Positions 23,381-34,257 are shown, counted from the first letter of the stretch. The stretch: 64,000 nucleotides of DNA from Voacanga thouarsii (GCA_026120185.1 JANUWF010002430.1:62001-126000), one strand, 5' to 3'. The notes: generated from the letters alone by a model not told the origin. Program-made: numbers and translations.

Positions 23381-23739
23381 TATATACATATACTTATATA
23401 TTAGAATAAGTATATAACATAACATAATTAGCTATATACATTTACTTATGCAATACATTAGGTGTATAACATGACATAATTACATATACAAAATTATAAT
23501 AAAATGCACTAATTGAGACATGTTATTAAAAATATTTCAGTAAATTTGTCAAAATACACCATCACATAAACACATAAAGAAATTTTAAAAAAAAGATTAA
23601 AACCCTATTTTGTTGTAAAACCCTCGCAAATTCGTCGCAATTAGTGACGTATTAGCGACGAATTTGCGACGAATTGGGGTTTTGAGATTTTCTATACATT
23701 TTGCCATTTATTTATTTTTTAATTAAAAATATTTACCGT

Positions 23740-24890
23740 CGCAAAACCCTCGCAAATTGCGAGAGCCGAAAATTCGTCTCAAAACCCTCGCAAATTGCGA
23801 GAACTTTGCGACGGATGTTCAAAAATTTTTAAAATATTTTTTTAAAAAATAATCGATCGTCGCAAAGCCCTCGCAAATTGCGAGGGTTATTGCCGTCGCA
23901 AAATCCTCGCAATTTGCGAGGGTTTGCAATGGACGTTCAATTTTTTTAAAAAATAAATTACCGTCGCAAAACCCTCGCAAATTGCGAGGGCTAACTACCG
24001 TCACAAAATCCTCGCAAATTGCGAGGACTTTGCGATGGACGTTCAAAAATTTTAAAAATATTTTTTTAAAAAATAATTTGTCGTCGCAAACCCATCGCAA
24101 ATTGCGAGGGTTTTGTGATGGAAGTTCAAAAAATTTTTTAAAAATATTTTTTTAAAAAATAAATTGCACGTCGCAAAACCCTCGCAAATTGAGAGGGTTT
24201 ATTGGCCGTCGCAAATTGCGAGGGTTTTGCGATGGACGTTCAAATTTTTTTTTAAAATATTTTTTAAAATTAAATATCCGTCGCAAAACCCTCGCAAATT
24301 GCGAGGATTATTTGCCGTCGCAAAACCCTCGCAAATTGCGAGGGTTTTGCGATGGACGTTCAATTTTTTTTAAAAAAAATATTTTAAAAAAAATAAATTA
24401 CCATCGCAAAACCCTCGCAAATTGCGAGGACTTTGCGATGGACGTTTAAAAATTTTAAAAATATTTTTTTAAAAAATAATTTGTCGTCGTAAAATCCTCG
24501 CAAATTGCGAGTGTTATTTGCCGTCGCAAAACCCTCGCAATTTGCGAGGGTTTTGCGATGGACGTTCAAAAAAAATTTAAAAAAATATTATTTTAAAAAA
24601 TAACTTGTCGTCGCAAAACCCTTGCAATTTACGAGGGTTTATTAGCCATTGCAAAATCCTCGCAAATTGCGAGGGTTTTGCGACGGACGTACGAAAATTT
24701 ATTTAAAAATATTTTTTTTAAAATAACTCGCCGTCGCAAAACCCTCGCAATTTGCGAGGGTTTATTGGCCGTCGCAAAATCCTCGCAAATTGCGAGGGTT
24801 TTGCGACGGACGTACGAAAATTTATTTAAAAATATTTTTTTTAAAATAACTCGCCGTCGCAAAACCCTCGCAATTTGCGAGGGCATAAAT
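23740..24890. repeat. CACTA subterminal array of the palindrome CCCTCGCAAATTGCGAGGG
   Basis: About 19 perfect or near-perfect copies, often in pairs about 40 bases apart, the pairs separated by very AT-rich spacers (runs of A and T around GACGTTCAA). Overall period is roughly 100-126 bases. The copies at 24621-24741 and 24742-24862 are close to identical, a recent 121-bp duplication. Such subterminal motifs are known binding sites of the TNPA-type protein in En/Spm elements; that role is inferred here. Long open frames crossing the array are repeat products. Confidence 0.88.
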
Positions 24891-24891
24891 A

Positions 24892-25125
24892 CCGTCGCAA
24901 ATAGCGATGATTTTGCTACGAATTGCGACGGGTATTTTGGCCGTCACAAAACCGTCGCAAATAGCGATGATCGCAAAACCGTCGCAAATAGCGATGATTT
25001 TGCTACGAATTGCGACGGGTATTTTGGCCGTCGCAAAACCGTCGCAAATAGCGATGATTTTGCTACGAATTGCGACGGGTATTTTGGCCGTCACAAAACC
25101 GTCGCAAATTGCGACGGTTTTGGTC
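24892..25125. repeat. 60-bp tandem repeat next to the CACTA terminus
   Basis: Units begin CCGTCGCAAATAGCGATGAT at 24892, 24952, 24979, 25039 and 25099. The second is cut to 27 bases; the fifth diverges after CCGTCGCAAATTGCGACGG. Distinct from the CCCTCGC palindromes further in. Confidence 0.9.
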
Positions 25126-25214
25126 AACTCGCTACTTGTTTGAAAATCGTCGCAAATTGGTCGCTATTAGCGACGGTATTGAAGCCGTCGCAAAAAATTC
25201 GTCGCAAATCGCGA

Positions 25215-25228
25215 TTTTTCCTGTAGTG
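25215..25228 (-). other. CACTA terminal inverted repeat (right end)
   Basis: Minus strand reads CACTACAGGAAAAA, which defines the family. The next three plus-strand bases, ATA, are the likely 3-bp target site. Confidence 0.85.
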
Positions 25229-25660
25229 ATAAGATGGATATAAATCATTTCACACTTCAGTGAGGAGTAAGGTTTTTTCGGTGATTAGTGATAGGTACCG
25301 CTATTGATTTGTAGTTCTCATCCCCTAAGATAATTACTTTACACATTGATAAAGAATGAGGCTGTTGCAAATTACCAGATTTGGCCCTTTAGTTTCGGGC
25401 TTCGGTAGAATTAATCCAACTATCCGTAGAATGCATTTTAAAGTAAGTTATGGACAAGAGTTCAAATCCACAATAAAAGGGCATGCGTATATCAGCAGTT
25501 GTTCACATTCTGTATGGATTCTATTGAAAAAAGATGAATTCATGAAGATTTTATATTGCTTCACTGAACATTTGGTTTGCTAGATTTTTTGTTTATGGAA
25601 TTATTCATTCTTCTTCTTTTTATTAAGCTGGTTGGTTCTTCTTTTGGCTGGGAGAATGAA
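25229..25660. repeat. Triplicated unit, copy B
   Basis: Begins exactly at the CACTA right end with ATAAGATGGATATA and runs parallel to copy A (6774-7260) with an ~85-base deletion near its start. It holds a 75-codon open frame (25356-25583, MRLLQITRFGPLV...EHLVC) that is mostly kept in copy A until a frameshift. Left flank of the CACTA does not continue the unit. Confidence 0.75.
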
Positions 25661-27554
25661 AATCAAGATTTGATCGCTTTGTTTCTTTTTGCTGGTAATT
25701 AAATCATAGGCAATCAATTCCATTTTAATATTGGGCAGGATTTTCGTCAATTATTTTATTAGTTATAAATTTACATTAAATTTTTTTTTTTAAAAAAGTC
25801 TTATATTTACACCTTATATAATAAATTAGACAAATAAACAGAAGTTAGAACAAATTTGCAACTCCACATCTAAATATCCAGTCATATGAGCTCCTTTTTT
25901 TTTTTTTTTTTAAGTAAAACTAGATTTCAAAATAAATTATTACGAAAAATTATAATTTTTATTTAAATTAAACAGGCTTGTAATTCTTCAATAGGATTCC
26001 CCTAAAAAGGGAAAATAATCTATAATTGGATACAACATTTCTTTTTCAATTTCTTTTATTTCTCTGTCTCTATGCATACTTTATATTTTTGAACATGTTT
26101 ATTGTTTTTTCCACAAGAATTCTGTCCAATTTTTTTTTTTTTTTTGGTTTTGATTCATTGCATCCAATTACATTCTATAATTTTAAATTAAAACGTTAAT
26201 TGTGAATGTTAAACTCATGATACGTTTGCTACAAAATAAGGACAAGTAATATATGTTGAGGACAAAAAAAAAAAAAAAAAATTTGCCATTTAAAATTTGG
26301 TTTGTTTCCATTCTTTCTTGCTGTTGCTTTTTTGCTTTTCTTTTAGGATTAAATTCAAAATGTCCTCTGTACTCTTATACGATTAATAATTGGATATCTG
26401 AACTTTTTATTTGATAATTAAGTATTTAAAACAGAATATTTTAACAATTTTTAAACAAAAATATTTGTGGGTCCCACTAGTGACATTTGAACATTTCTCA
26501 CTATTGTATAAACATCACACACAATTTTATAAACATTACATGTTATTGCCTAAACATCACATATGAACATTACACACTATATGAACATCACACAGTATTA
26601 ATAATTCGGTTTCTAACTATTTGACAGAAACCCAATAGAAGTATTTAATCGTTAAAATTGAAAGGTCACTTACTTAATTGACAATTGTATAAGAGTATAG
26701 AGAGTATTTTGAATTTAACCATTCCTTTTAGCACTTGGAATATGACTTTTCTACTAACAGAAAAAAAAATGAAGTATTAAACTTTTAGCAAACACTCAAA
26801 TCAATTAAACCATTATATCGAATTGCTAATTTCCTATCAGATGTAACATTTTAATTGAAATTATATGCTCCTTTTATTTAAATCTCTATCTATTTGAAAT
26901 TATTTAATTTATTAAATATAAATGCCCACATCTGAAAACAAAAAAAGATTATTATTTTAGGGTTCTGATAAATTTTCTTCTTTGGTTTGAATAATAAAGA
27001 TAAATATTTATTATTTAAATTTATTGCTCCTAAACAAGGATTTAAAAAAAATATATGCATATAAAAATAAAAATGTCATATATTGTTAAAATTCCGTCTT
27101 AATATATTCTAATAATAACAAGCCTCTTTCTTTTTTAGTATAATTATACTAAATAATTATGATAATTTAATTTTTAATAAATAAAAATTCAAAAGATCAT
27201 ATATTTATATTAAAAAAGATTTTTTTAAATAAGAAAATTCAAAAGAAAAGTTAAAACCCTATTCTCTCCTCGGAATCCCCAACTGATATTAATATTGCAA
27301 AAAGAATTAGATATAATTAGAGTTAAAATTGAGTCCCTCACTAAAAAAAAAAAAAAATGAATGATTCCCAAATTGCAAATTAACCGTATAAAAAAGGTGA
27401 TAATATGTGGCACTAAAAATGTCAAAGGGATAAAATATACGTCATTCATCATTCTAAACAGAATTAGACAAAAAATTGCGTGACTTACAAATTTTCTGTC
27501 CCCCCCCCCCCCCCCCCAAAAAATGGACAAAACATTTCAAGTTTTCAATGTATA
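25661..27554. other. AT-rich non-coding stretch with a MITE and a C18 run
   Basis: No gene seen. Poly-T/poly-A runs are common. A run of 18 C lies at 27500-27517. The MITE is listed separately (26346-26722). Confidence 0.6.
26346..26722. mobile_element. MITE-like inverted-repeat element
   Basis: The left end TTAAATTCAAAATGTCC (from about 26349) mirrors the right end, whose reverse complement is TTAAATTCAAAATACTC; further in, CTCTTATAC is also inverted. Inverted identity runs over about 30 bases. The interior repeats AACAT(C/T)ACA. Flanks read TTCTTTTAG on the left and TTCCTTTTAG on the right, a near-duplication. No coding capacity. Superfamily not determined. Confidence 0.65.
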
Positions 27555-27923
27555 TGTTATAAAATTAGGGTAGTGTTAGAATAAAATCTTCACACTGCAC
27601 ACTAATAAAACTCTAACTATTTTGCACAAGAATTTCTCTTTCAAACTTCTCTCTTTCTTTCTCTCACAATTCTTTCTCTAATCTTTCTTTCACAAAATGA
27701 TTGTGTCTTACAAGTTTAGAGAATAGCTCTATTTATAGAGCTCTTAATTAGTGGAATACATCATATTCCACTAATCTTAATTAGTAGTATCTCCACTAAA
27801 TGATGGACATCCATAAAAATTCATAATTAGTGGAGTTTCCACTAATTAGTGGAGTTCACATAAATCCATAATTAGTGGTCCATAATTAGTGGAGTTTCCA
27901 CTAATTCACAATATATCATAACA
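27555..27923 (-). repeat. Copia-2 3' LTR
   Basis: 369 bases, TGTTATAAAATTAG to ATATATCATAACA. Carries a dense cluster of TTAGTGGA and TCCACTAA in its U3 part. Longer than the other LTR by one extra CCATAATTAGTGG-type segment. Confidence 0.95.
27729..27738 (-). promoter_or_regulatory. TATA box in the Copia-2 3' LTR
   Basis: Minus strand CTATAAATAG in the context AGCTCTATAAATAGAGCT, a classic plant TATA box in the right place for the U3/R border. The same box is at 32597-32606 in the 5' LTR; only that one would drive the element. Confidence 0.65.
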
Positions 27924-27935
27924 CTCCCCTTTGGA
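27924..27935 (-). other. Copia-2 polypurine tract
   Basis: Minus strand CCAAAGGGGAGTG runs directly into the 3' LTR. This is the expected primer site for plus-strand synthesis. Confidence 0.75.
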
Positions 27936-28028
27936 TGTTCATCCAATACATAAAGAATATGACTCGTTAAAATCTTACTAGATAAAAACTCAGTGGGAAA
28001 AAAAATCTAATGTAGGAAAAAGAGTACA

Positions 28029-30077
28029 CTATTCTATATATCTGTTTATTACTCCCCCTGATGAGCTGACCTTTAAATCTTTAAACCGACGCATACCGAT
28101 TTTATATCTCAACTTCTCAAATGTTGTAGTTGGTAAAGTCTTTGTGAAAATATTTGCGAGGTTGTCACATGACCGAATTTGTAGCACATCAATTTCACAT
28201 TTCTTCTGGAGTTCATGAGTAAAGAAGAATTTTGGTGAAATATGTTTTGTCCGATCTCCTTTAATATATCCTCCTCGTAATTGAGCTATGCAAGCTGCAT
28301 TGTTTTCATAAAGAAGAGTTGGAATATCTTTGATCGATGATAATCCACAACTTTCTCGGATATAATGAATCATGGATTTTAGCCATACACATTCTCGACT
28401 TGCTTCATGAATGGCTATAATTTCAGCATGATTTGAAGAAGTAGCTGTTATAGATTGTTTCGTAAAACGCCATGATATAGTAGTATTTTCACATGTAAAT
28501 AGATAGCCCGTTTGAGAACGTACTTTATGTGGATCAGATAAATAACCAACATCTGCATAACCAATCAATGTTGGGCTGGTTTTATTTGAATAAAATAACC
28601 CGAGATCAATTGTACCTTGGAGATATTGAAGGACTTGTTTAATTCCATTCCAATGTCGTCGTGTTGGTGAATAACTAAATCTTGCTAATAAATTGACAGC
28701 AAAAGCAATATTAGGTCGTGTATTATTAGCAAGATACATCAATGCACCAATTGTACTGAGATATGATACTTCAGGACCAAGGAGTTCTTCATCATTTTCT
28801 TGAGGTCGGAAAGGATCTTTATCCACATTTAATGATTGGACGATCATTGGAATACTCAATGGATGTGCTTTGTCCATGTAAAATCTTTTTAGCACTTTTG
28901 CTGTATATGTTGATTGATGAATAAATGTTTCACTTTCTAGATATTCAATTTGTAAACCAAGGCAAAATTTAGTTTTACCAAAATCTTTGATTTCGAATTC
29001 TCTTTTTAAATAATCAATTATTTCTTGGAGCTCTTCAGGAGTTCCAATAAGATTAATATCATCAACATATATAGCTAATATCACAAATTTAGAACCATAT
29101 TTTTTAATAAAAATACATGGACATACCTGGTCATTTTTAAATCCCGCTTTCAATAAATATTCACTAAGACGTGTGAACCACATGCGCCCAGATTGCTTCA
29201 GGCCATATAATGATTTCTGCAACTTGATGGAGTAATTTTCACGAGGATAATGTTTATATGCTTCAGGCATATGAAATCCTTCGGGGATTTTCATGTAAAC
29301 ATCATTTTCTAAATTTCCATACAAGTAAGCAGTGACAACATCTAATATGCGCATATCTATCTTTTCATGTACTGCCAAACTGATAAGATATCGGAGTGTA
29401 ATAGCATCAACAACAGGAGAATAAGTTTTATCATAATCAATACCTGGTTTTTGTGAAAAACCTTGGGCTACTAAGCGCGCTTTATATCGAACAATTTCAC
29501 TCTTTTCATTGCGCTTTCGCACAAATATCCATTTGTAACCAATAGGTTTTACACCTTCTAGTGTTCGGACTGCAGGTCCGAAGACTTCACGTTTTGTCAG
29601 TGCATTTAACTCCGATTGAATCGCATCTTTCCATTGCAGCCAATCTTTTCTATGCTGACATTCATCAATTGATATTGGTTCAGGATCATCATTATCTTGT
29701 GTAACATCAAGAGATATATTGTATGCAAATATATTATCAATAACAATTTCTATCCGATTCCAACTTCTACTGGAAGTGCTATAATTGATAGAAATTTCAG
29801 TGTTACTTTCATCAACTTCTGGTTCTTTGTCATCAGTTCTTTCTTGGTTTTTATCATTCTTTTCTTCAATATGATATTTTGGATCATTTAATCCTCTTTT
29901 CTTTCGAGGATTTTTATCTTTAGAACCAAGAGGTCGGCCACGCTTCTGGCGTGTTTTTGACTCAGCAGCTATAGGTATAATATTTTGTTCTGCTGGAACT
30001 TCAATTCGAATAGAAGCATTTATAGCTGGAATATGCGATTTTGTAACTCTTCTAGAGTCAACAAAAGTGTCTGGCAT
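28029..30077 (-). pseudogene. Copia-2 reverse transcriptase and RNase H (682-codon frame)
   Basis: The longest frame of the window. Residues 1-150 form the acidic connector. RT follows: WIFVRKRNEKSEIVRYKARL, GIDYDKTYSPVVD, LDVVTAYLYGNLEND with the first catalytic Asp, KSLYGLKQSGRMW, and AIYVDDINLIG with the YVDD box. The RNase H domain near the end has IGYADVGYLSDP and TSSNHAEIIAI (Asp and Glu). It is in the same frame as 30443-30093, separated from it by a single TAA (30095-30093), at a place where Copia-1 has CAG. So the downstream part of pol is intact except for that one nonsense codon. In a live element it copies RNA to cDNA in the particle. Confidence 0.92.
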
Positions 30078-30092
30078 TTGATTTGCAATGCT

Positions 30093-31537
30093 TTACAAAT
30101 GAATTATCTTTTGAACTTCAAGTTCACATGCGCTTGTGCGCGGATCAAAATAATTTAATGATGTTGTCCAAGCAAGATCTTTTTTATGCTGTTTTGGTTC
30201 TTCCCCTAATTTAGGGAATAATGATTCATCAAAATGACAATCAGCAAATCTTACTGTGAATACATCTCCTGTTAGGAGTTCAACACACCTGATAATAGAA
30301 GGAGAATCATATCCAACGTATATCCCATTTTTTCTTTGAGGACCCATCTTTGTACGTTGGTTTGGTGCAATTGGAATATATACAGCACACCCAAAAATTC
30401 TTAAATGAGCAATATTTGGTTCTGACCCAAAAGCCAATTGCAAAGGAGAGAATTTATGATAACTAGTTGGTCTTATCGTACAAGTGTTGCAGCATGTAAA
30501 ATAGTATGTCCCCAGGCAGATGTTGGGAGATTTGTTTTCATTAATAATGGTTTAGCAATTAATTGTAATTGTTTAATTAAAGATTCAGCAAGACTATTTT
30601 GTGTGTGAACATGAGTTACAGGATGTTCAACATTAATCACAATTAACATGCAATATGCATCAAAAGCATGTGATGAAAATTCACCAGCATTATCCAAACG
30701 GATATTTTTAATGTAATGGTCAGGAAATTGTGCTCGTAATTTAATTATTTGAGCAAGTAATCTCGCAAACGCCAGGTTGCGAGTAGATAATAAACATACA
30801 TGTGACCATCGGGATGATGCATCAACTAAGACCATAAAATATTTGAACGGTCCACATGGTGGATCAATAGGTCCACAAATATCTCCGTGAATCCGTTCGA
30901 GAAATGTAGGACTTTCAACTCCTACTTTTACTGGTGATGGTTTAACAATTAATTTTCCTAGGGAACATGCAGTACATGCGAATTTTTCTGATGTTAATAT
31001 CCTTTTATTTTTTAAAGGATGACTATGTGTATTCTTAATGATTCTTCTCATCATGGTAGATCCCGGATGACCCAACCGGTCATGCCAAAAGCTAAAAGTA
31101 ATAGGATCAGTAAACTTCTGGTTTACTAGATGATGAATTTCAATTGTACGTATTTTTACAAAATATAAGCCAGTAGAAAAAGACGACAGTTTTTCTAATA
31201 TAGATTTCTTACCCAAATGCATTTGAGTAATATAAAGATGCTCAATCCCATTTTTCTCATTTGTTTCAACATGATACCCATTTCTGCGGATATCTTTAAA
31301 ACTTAATAAATTTCTTCTGGATTTTGAGGAAAATAGTGTCTTATCAATAATAATTGTTGTTCCTTTAGACAACAATATACTAGCTCTTCCGGAGCCCTCA
31401 ATCACATTTGCACTACCGTTTATCGTATAAATATTTATTTCTCCCATTTTGAGATCAGAAAAATATTTCTCATTTTTTAGTATGGTGTGTGTAGTTCCAC
31501 TATCAATAATACATACATCATCATTAACAACAGCCAT
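30093..31537 (-). pseudogene. Copia-2 protease and integrase
   Basis: 31537-30473 starts near VCIIDSGTTHTIL, the protease DSG box. Next come the GAG-pre-integrase zinc region (FWHDRLGHPG with its His residues, then FACTACSLGK) and the integrase core: HGDICGPI (Asp), RLDNAGEF (Asp) and SLAESLIKQL (Glu), so the DDE triad is present. A one-base loss near 30470 shifts the frame into 30443-30093, which holds the C-terminal part (HLRIFGCAVYIPI, MGPQRKNGIYVGY). One frameshift here and one stop at 30095 are the only breaks seen between the protease and the end of RNase H. Confidence 0.9.
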
Positions 31538-31641
31538 CTAAACACAAATATATATATGCAAACATATATATTATTAAAATAGAATGAAAATGAAAATACA
31601 AAAATATCAAGGTAAGGCTTTAGTTCTTTTGGACACTGCCA

Positions 31642-32400
31642 TCACCAATGAAATGAATGAAGGAAATAAAAGTGACTTATGATTTTTTTTTTTGAACTGT
31701 TAGTAGTCATGTAGATTGACATCCGAATGTAACATCTCAACAATTTGATACTATTATTAATGGAAATATATTGTTCCCTTAGTATCTTTTCCTGTTCCAC
31801 TTCAGGTGGCCAGTAATTCTCTGTGATAAGGAAAATATCGAGTGTGTCCATGACCATAACCACGGTCACTGCCACAACTACAATTATAACGATTATAATG
31901 ATTATAACGATAGCTTCTGTTGGAGCTAACAGCATTCACTTCTGAGAGTACTGTTGAGCCAGTTCATCTGGCTTCATGATTTCTCAATAATAACTCATTA
32001 TTTTTCTTTGCAATGAGGAGGGCAGTAATTAAATCTGTGTATATCTTTTTTCTCGATATTATTGCCGCAGGACAATATTCGAGGCATGGAAGGTGGAGAA
32101 TATCTTCTCCAACATATCTTCATCAGTCACTTTTTCTCCGCATAATTTTAACTGAGATGTAATTTTATACATTGCGGAGTTATATTCATTCACGGTTTTA
32201 AAATCTTGCAACTTCAGGTGCAATCATTCATACCGTACAGTTAGTAGTACGACCATCTTCAGGTGGTCTTAATGTATCGAGAATCCATGACATATAAATT
32301 TTTTTTTTTTTCAGAAATATCAAGAGCTACAAATATAAGTTTAGCAAAGTTAGTCATAGAGATTAATAAATGTGTACCTGTCTTCTGGCTTTAATAACGG
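31642..32400 (-). pseudogene. Copia-2 gag remnant with internal deletion
   Basis: Matches the gag of Copia-1 in pieces (for example the stretch around TTCACGGTTTTAAAATCTTG, present in both) but the text corresponding to about 5830-6009 of Copia-1 is missing near 32275-32285, and the zinc-knuckle end is gone. No continuous frame survives. Thus this copy has a nearly complete pol and a ruined gag. Confidence 0.75.
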
Positions 32401-32421
32401 TAGAGACTCGTGCTGATAATG
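32400..32421 (-). other. Copia-2 primer-binding region
   Basis: Minus strand just inside the 5' LTR reads CATTATCAGCACGAGTCTC; Copia-1 has GTTATCAGCACGAGTCTC in the same place. Conserved in both, so likely the primer site, but it is not the standard TGGTATCAGAGC initiator-Met type; the tRNA is not assigned. Confidence 0.5.
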
Positions 32422-32777
32422 TGTTATAAAATTAGAGTAGTGTTAGAATAAAATCTTCACACTACACACTAATAAAACTCTTAACTATTTTGCACAAGAA
32501 TTTCTCTTTCAAACTTCTCTCTTTCTTTCTCTCACAATTCTTTCTCTAATCTTTCTTTCACAAAATGATTGTGTCTTACAAGTTTAGAGAATAGCTCTAT
32601 TTATAGAGCTCTTAATTAGTGGAATACATCATCTTCCATTAATCTTAATTAGTGGTGTCTCCACTAAATGATGGACATCCATAAAAATCTATAATTAGTG
32701 GAGTTTTCACTAATTAGTGGAGTTCACATAAATCCATAATTAGTGAAGTTTTCACAAATTCACAATATATCATAACA
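32422..32777 (-). repeat. Copia-2 5' LTR
   Basis: 356 bases with TG...CA ends, TATA box at 32597-32606, and the TTAGTGGA/TCCACTAA cluster at about 32690-32765. TSD GTATA follows at 32778. Confidence 0.95.
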
Positions 32778-32790
32778 GTATAATATTTTT

Positions 32791-32935
32791 AGCATATATT
32801 AATAAATGGAAAAAATAACTGTCAAAATTCTAAACAAAGAAAAATGTCAAAAAAAAAGAAAAAAAATAGCATATATTAAAAAACGGAAAAAGTAACTGTC
32901 AAAATCCCAAACAAGGGAAAATGTTAAAAATGAAA
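32791..32935. repeat. Short tandem duplication (~75 bp, two copies)
   Basis: AGCATATATTAA...AACTGTCAAAAT occurs at about 32791 and again at about 32867, with small differences. Confidence 0.7.
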
Positions 32936-32999
32936 AAAGAAAATGACTAACAAAAGTTTGACTCTACAAGAAATAATGAAAATTCCAAATTCCCAATCC

Positions 33000-33117
33000 C
33001 ATTTAAACCAAGTTAGAATTTGAAAATAAGAGCTCTATTTTCTCCACTATCATCCGCCTCTTCCTCTTCTTCTCCCTACACCCTATAACAAAAATAAATA
33101 CCACCATCCGCATAAAG

Positions 33118-33194
<77 letters not shown>

Positions 33195-33310
33195 CTTCGC
33201 AGGAGATTCAGTGTATTACAATTTCTCCCCTCAAATCTTTAGATTTTGTTGTCTTTTTTGCCGCCTTTTCTCAACGACCTTTTTCGACCGATTCAAGTAA
33301 TGCTGGCGAG
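33000..33310 (+). promoter_or_regulatory. Probable 5' region of a host gene with a long CT microsatellite
   Basis: A pyrimidine-rich stretch (TCCGCCTCTTCCTCTTCTTC) leads into an uninterrupted CT repeat at about 33124-33192, then GCCTTCGCAGGAG and a GC-richer segment to about 33300. CT-rich leaders of this kind are common just after plant transcription starts. It is on the same strand as, and 3 kb upstream of, the exons at 36221-36998, with an LTR element in between. The link is inferred. Confidence 0.4.
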
Positions 33311-33782
33311 ACTCCATTTTGTCTCTTATTTTCAGTTTCACTCCCACTTCCACTCTCATTGTAATTTTCTACTACAAAACTATAAAATTACGCCTATTTA
33401 CTTAATGAAAACTATCTAATACAACTACTTTCTTCACTCTCTTTAGGTCTCTCACACTGCTCTTATTGGTCGTTTGACATCTCTATTATCAAATGACAGA
33501 GATGTGATTAGATTGTTATTAGTATGAAGATTCCTGAGGGGGAGGTATCTTCCTTTGCAATGAAAGCAATATGAATTTTTACTGATTTCGATATATTACT
33601 AATTCATTATTTGTCTAATCAAAACAACATGGTAAACTTTTGTTTACCTGCTAAACTAACAAATTTAAAAGTTTAGAAAAAATCAATTTACCTATCTTTA
33701 ACAAGTCAAGTACAGAAACATCATTCCTTGATTTATCCTGTGTCCTACTAATTCACTTATACTATACTTTTAGGTTGGATCA

Positions 33783-34257
33783 TGTTAGGAAAATCTAAAT
33801 AGAAATAGATAACAAGAATAAAAAAACGAACATAAAGAATAAAAAAAAGTATAAAAGATTTATGTAGTTTAGCTTATTTAATCAAGCTTACGTCCAAGGT
33901 GAAGATTACGAAATACTTTATTAACAATCACCAGGAGATTTACACAAGATATTCTTGACTTTTTTTTCAAACTCTATCTCACACAACTCATATACTCACC
34001 TAACTTATATCCATATGCCTCATAATATTGGATATACCAAAACAAATCAAGACCCTTTAGAAAGCTTATATCTCCACCTATATATAGGTATCAAGTCATA
34101 AGATTCCTAAATTAATATGGGATGAAATAAGAGTAACTTCCTAATTCTAATATACGTAGGACAATGGTAACTTCCTAATTCTAAATATATTAGGAATATT
34201 TTTTTAATCAAACTACTTTGTCCTAGTCTAATTAGGAATGCATGACAAAACCTAACA
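33783..34257 (-). repeat. LTR (left) of the non-autonomous element
   Basis: 475 bases; similar over its whole length to 35672-36151, including CTATATATAGGTATCAAGT and TATTAGGAATAT blocks. Confidence 0.85.

Larger units (their letters stand above)
17107..25228 (-). mobile_element. CACTA (En/Spm) transposon, left terminus lost, TNPD gene deleted internally
   Basis: The right end, 25215-25228, reads on the minus strand CACTACAGGAAAAA, a canonical CACTA terminus. Inside lie two minus-strand genes: a TNPD-type transposase remnant (20929-19980) and a Transposase_24 gene (19143-17473). A large subterminal array of palindromes (23740-25130) matches the known layout of TNPA-binding repeats. The left end has only two or three palindromes (17107-17220) and no CACTA terminus, so it is truncated. 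The 3 bases after the right end are ATA; the same ATA stands at this place in copy A of the triplicated unit (ACTATAAGATGG), which supports it as the target site. Confidence 0.85.
27555..32777 (-). mobile_element. Copia-2: near-complete Ty1/Copia LTR retrotransposon
   Basis: Two LTRs (27555-27923 and 32422-32777), each TGTTAT...ATAACA, flanked by the perfect 5-bp TSD GTATA (27550-27554 and 32778-32782). On the minus strand the order is PBS, broken gag, protease-integrase, RT, RNase H, PPT. The LTRs differ at about a dozen positions plus a 13-14-bp indel by eye, i.e. a few percent, so insertion is fairly old but younger than Copia-1. Confidence 0.95.

Noticed and set aside
23740..25130. CRISPR-like appearance of repeats and spacers
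   Set aside because: The spacers are similar A/T-rich text rather than unique sequences, the repeats are palindromic CACTA subterminal motifs, and the genome is a plant's.
24164..25226. Long open frames over the palindrome array on both strands (up to about 180 codons)
   Set aside because: They consist of repeated peptide phrases such as VAKPSQIARVL made by the tandem repeat; no start context or domain.
27225..27530. A minus-strand frame of about 100 codons with a glycine run
   Set aside because: The glycines come from the C18 run and the rest is AT-rich non-coding text.
27555..32777. Copia-2 as an active element
   Set aside because: Gag is deleted, pol has a stop and a frameshift, and the LTRs have diverged by a few percent.
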